From the NCBI GenBank assembly GCA_002432715.1, contig DJGJ01000002.1, positions 54,919-61,377 on the forward strand: 6,459 nt of DNA, written 5' to 3'. Of the stretch, positions 4,785 to 6,459 are shown piece after piece (within the stretch, counting starts at the first letter, position 1; each line of letters opens with the position of its first letter). The notes beneath the pieces are model-generated. The model made no database searches and was not told where the DNA came from. It was given only the letters and a program-made list of their open reading frames with translations. The translations under genes were made by a program, and so were the position numbers. Origin of the DNA: Sphaerochaeta sp. UBA5849. GTDB lineage: Bacteria; Spirochaetota; Spirochaetia; Sphaerochaetales; Sphaerochaetaceae.

Positions 4785-6459
4785 ATGGATTACACAGAGA
4801 AGGATTTTAGCAAGATTTTGAAAAGCAATGCTCTCAAAATGCGTCGTATGATGCTCAAAAGCGGTACGACTTGTATGAGAGTGTATGATCGAAACCTTGA
4901 GAGGTTTCCCGTCACTGTGGATCTCTATGGTCCCTATGCAAGGGTCACCGATTACAGTGAAGAGGGCTTGGATGAAGAGGAGGAGCGGATATGCTGCGAT
5001 ATCGTCTCCCGTATGCTTTATGTCCAGGCGGATCGTGTGATTTTCCATCGCCGACCGAAACGGGTGGGCAAGGAACAACACAGCTTGCAGGGCGAGACCT
5101 CGTTGGTTGTACAAGTCACGGAGAATGAACTGTTCTTTACCGTAGACCTGACCAAGAGAATTGATACCGGTTTATTTCTTGACCACATGGCAACGAGGAT
5201 GCTGGTTGAGTCGATGAGCCGCGGATGCCGGGTGCTGAACCTGTTTTCCTATACAGGATCTTTCTCGGTCTATGCAGCCAGGGGCGGTGCCACCAGCGTT
5301 GAGTCGGTGGATTTGTCCAGTACCTATACTGCATGGGCTGAAAAGAATCTTGCTGACAATGGGTATAGTACCGCATTGTATCCTTGTGTTGCCGCCGATG
5401 CGTGGCAGTATGTTGTTGAGGCTCTCTCGAGTGGAAAGGTATATGATTTGATCATATTCGATCCCCCGAGTTTTTCCAACAGCAGGAAGATGGAGTATGA
5501 TTTTGATGTCCAAAGAGATTATCAGCGTTGGATGAAAGTGCTCAATGCACTCTTGGCGAAGGAAGGGAAACTGGTGTTCTCAACAAATCTGGGAACATTC
5601 AGGATGGACACGAAAGCAGTTCGAGGTTTTGAGGTTCAAGAGATAACGGCTCAGGTTGCAGCCCCTGGGTTTACACGCCGTTTAGGAACGGCAAGGACGT
5701 GGTTGCTTGAAAAGCAACAGGATGTACGGATAACTGCAGCAGATCTGCGGACCGTTGAGAGAAAAGCTGGCAGAGACCGGCGTGAAGAACATGTGGAAGA
5801 AGAAGTTATGAAAAAAGAAAAAGTAGCAAAAGACATTGATGTACAGCAAGAGAATGTTGCAGCAGACATTGCTCAAGAAGAAGCTGTACAGGTAGACGCA
5901 ATTGTAGCAGAGAGTGCAGAAGAAGTCGTACAGGAAGAAGAGTCCTCTGATCTTGAACTGGAAACTGAAGAAGCTGCCGATGAAATTGAAGCCAATGAAG
6001 TGGAAGACGACCTTTTGACCCTTCGCTGGGATGATGAAGATATTGCTCCGCTATTTGAAGGAAACGAAGAGGCTGAACAAGATCGAACCGAGCGTGCTCC
6101 CAGAAAAGAGCGCGAGAGTCGAAACGATGACCACAGAGGGGCGCGTGATGATCGACGCCCTTCCTACCGTGATCGTGATGACAGAAGGTCCTCCGGCGAC
6201 AGGGGCGAACGGCCATCCTACCGCGACCGCGATGACCGCAGGTCCTCCAGCGACCGTCCCTCCTATGGAGAGAGAAGACCCTACGGCGACAGGGATGGCC
6301 GCCCATCATTCCACGATCGTGACGATCGAAGGCCTTCCGGCGATCGCCCCTCGTATGGTGAGAGAAGACCCTACGGCGACAGGGATGGCCGTCCTTCATT
6401 CCGAGATCGTGACGATCGAAGGCCTTCCGGTGACCGCCCCTCCTATGGAGAGAGAAGAC
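4785..6459 (+). CDS. rlmK: RlmK-like 23S rRNA methyltransferase with long repetitive C-terminal tail, 3' end outside the window
   Basis: At least 558 codons are open to the right edge. Residues 1-310 align by eye over nearly their whole length with the RlmK half of E. coli RlmKL, which makes m7G2069 in 23S rRNA from S-adenosylmethionine. Shared landmarks are an N-terminal RxYDxxLxxxxVxVDxY pattern, DTGLFLDH (127-134), the SAM motif I NLFSYTGSFS (152-161), the catalytic motif IV DPPSFSNS (226-233), FDVQRD (240-245) and FSTNLGTFRMD (265-275). The RlmL/THUMP half found in gamma-proteobacteria is absent, so this is a stand-alone enzyme. After W306 the fold ends. Residues 334-432 are strongly acidic (Glu/Asp/Ala/Val) with one hydrophobic island around W415. 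From about 433 the chain becomes Arg/Asp-rich, and from 458 it is made of 15-residue modules. The tail is predicted disordered and may bind rRNA or assembling ribosomes (inference). RlmI-type m5C activity is a less likely alternative, since no PUA domain is evident. Confidence 0.85.
   Translation, partial: MDYTEKDFSKILKSNALKMRRMMLKSGTTCMRVYDRNLERFPVTVDLYGPYARVTDYSEEGLDEEEERICCDIVSRMLYVQADRVIFHRRPKRVGKEQHSLQGETSLVVQVTENELFFTVDLTKRIDTGLFLDHMATRMLVESMSRGCRVLNLFSYTGSFSVYAARGGATSVESVDLSSTYTAWAEKNLADNGYSTALYPCVAADAWQYVVEALSSGKVYDLIIFDPPSFSNSRKMEYDFDVQRDYQRWMKVLNALLAKEGKLVFSTNLGTFRMDTKAVRGFEVQEITAQVAAPGFTRRLGTARTWLLEKQQDVRITAADLRTVERKAGRDRREEHVEEEVMKKEKVAKDIDVQQENVAADIAQEEAVQVDAIVAESAEEVVQEEESSDLELETEEAADEIEANEVEDDLLTLRWDDEDIAPLFEGNEEAEQDRTERAPRKERESRNDDHRGARDDRRPSYRDRDDRRSSGDRGERPSYRDRDDRRSSSDRPSYGERRPYGDRDGRPSFHDRDDRRPSGDRPSYGERRPYGDRDGRPSFRDRDDRRPSGDRPSYGERR
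6156..6459 (+). repeat. In-frame tandem array of 45-bp modules (15 residues), running off the window
   Basis: The tail divides into modules that each begin RPS(Y/F). Type B is like RPSFRDRDDRRPSGD and type A is RPSYGERRPYGDRDG. The order is B-like with a 3-residue insertion (6156-6209), B-like (6210-6254), A (6255-6299), B (6300-6344), A (6345-6389), B (6390-6434) and partial A (6435-6459). From 6255 the A+B pair forms an exact 90-bp period. The modules are rich in Arg, Asp, Pro, Ser, Gly and Tyr and contain no Lys. Confidence 0.93.
6255..6459 (+). repeat. 90-bp higher-order repeat (two full copies plus partial third)
   Basis: Copies start at 6255, 6345 and 6435. Copies one and two differ at single bases that are nearly all third-codon positions; the only residue change is His to Arg at the fifth position of the B module (codons 6312-6314 and 6402-6404). 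Equal spacing indicates duplication of an A+B block. The array continues beyond the window. Confidence 0.93.

Noticed and set aside
4668..5114. 148-codon minus-strand frame over the intergenic region and methyltransferase start
   Set aside because: It overlaps the start of two better-supported genes and shows no family features.
5808..5810. In-frame ATG as an independent start for the acidic/repeat tail
   Set aside because: No strong ribosome site or promoter precedes it and the frame is continuous with the methyltransferase; internal initiation cannot be excluded but is not supported.
5806..6399. 197-codon His/Arg-rich open frame on the minus strand
   Set aside because: It is the complement of the acidic and repeat-tail coding sequence; its own repeats mirror the DNA periodicity and it has no domain or ribosome site of note.
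6156..6459. CRISPR-like regular repeats
   Set aside because: The 45/90-bp units are contiguous with no unique spacers, are in frame with the methyltransferase and vary mainly at third codon positions, so they are protein repeats.

Overview
The window looks like a chromosomal stretch from a free-living spirochaete, most likely Sphaerochaeta or a close relative. This rests on overall protein flavour and moderate GC content, recalled rather than searched, so the genus is tentative. All recognisable genes are of housekeeping or cell-envelope type. No mobile element, CRISPR array, phage gene or RNA gene other than one tRNA was seen.

Left part (1-1893): the 3' portion of an exported 5'-nucleotidase/UshA-type metallophosphatase enters from the left edge with a Pro/Ala-rich linker and ends at a strong UUCG-loop terminator. 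A monocistronic tRNA-Asn(GTT) follows, with its own TTGACA/TAATGT promoter, a small leader hairpin and its own terminator.

Middle (1851-4705, minus strand): a three-gene operon reads leftward, made of a small unrecognised protein, a phosphomannomutase/phosphoglucomutase and a UDP-glucose 4-epimerase (galE). The stop of the first gene directly abuts the start of the second, and 13 bases separate the second from galE. The two enzymes fit nucleotide-sugar supply: interconversion of hexose 6-phosphate and 1-phosphate, and of UDP-glucose and UDP-galactose. The operon ends at a terminator convergent with that of the tRNA.

Right part (4785-6459, plus strand): a divergently transcribed gene runs off the right edge with no stop codon. 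Its first ~310 residues form a near-complete class I methyltransferase closely resembling the RlmK half of E. coli RlmKL (23S rRNA m7G2069). It continues for at least 248 further residues as a ~100-residue acidic segment and then an Arg/Asp-rich tail built from 15-residue (45-bp) modules, arranged in an exact 90-bp higher-order repeat. This repetitive tail on an rRNA methyltransferase is the most unusual thing in the window.
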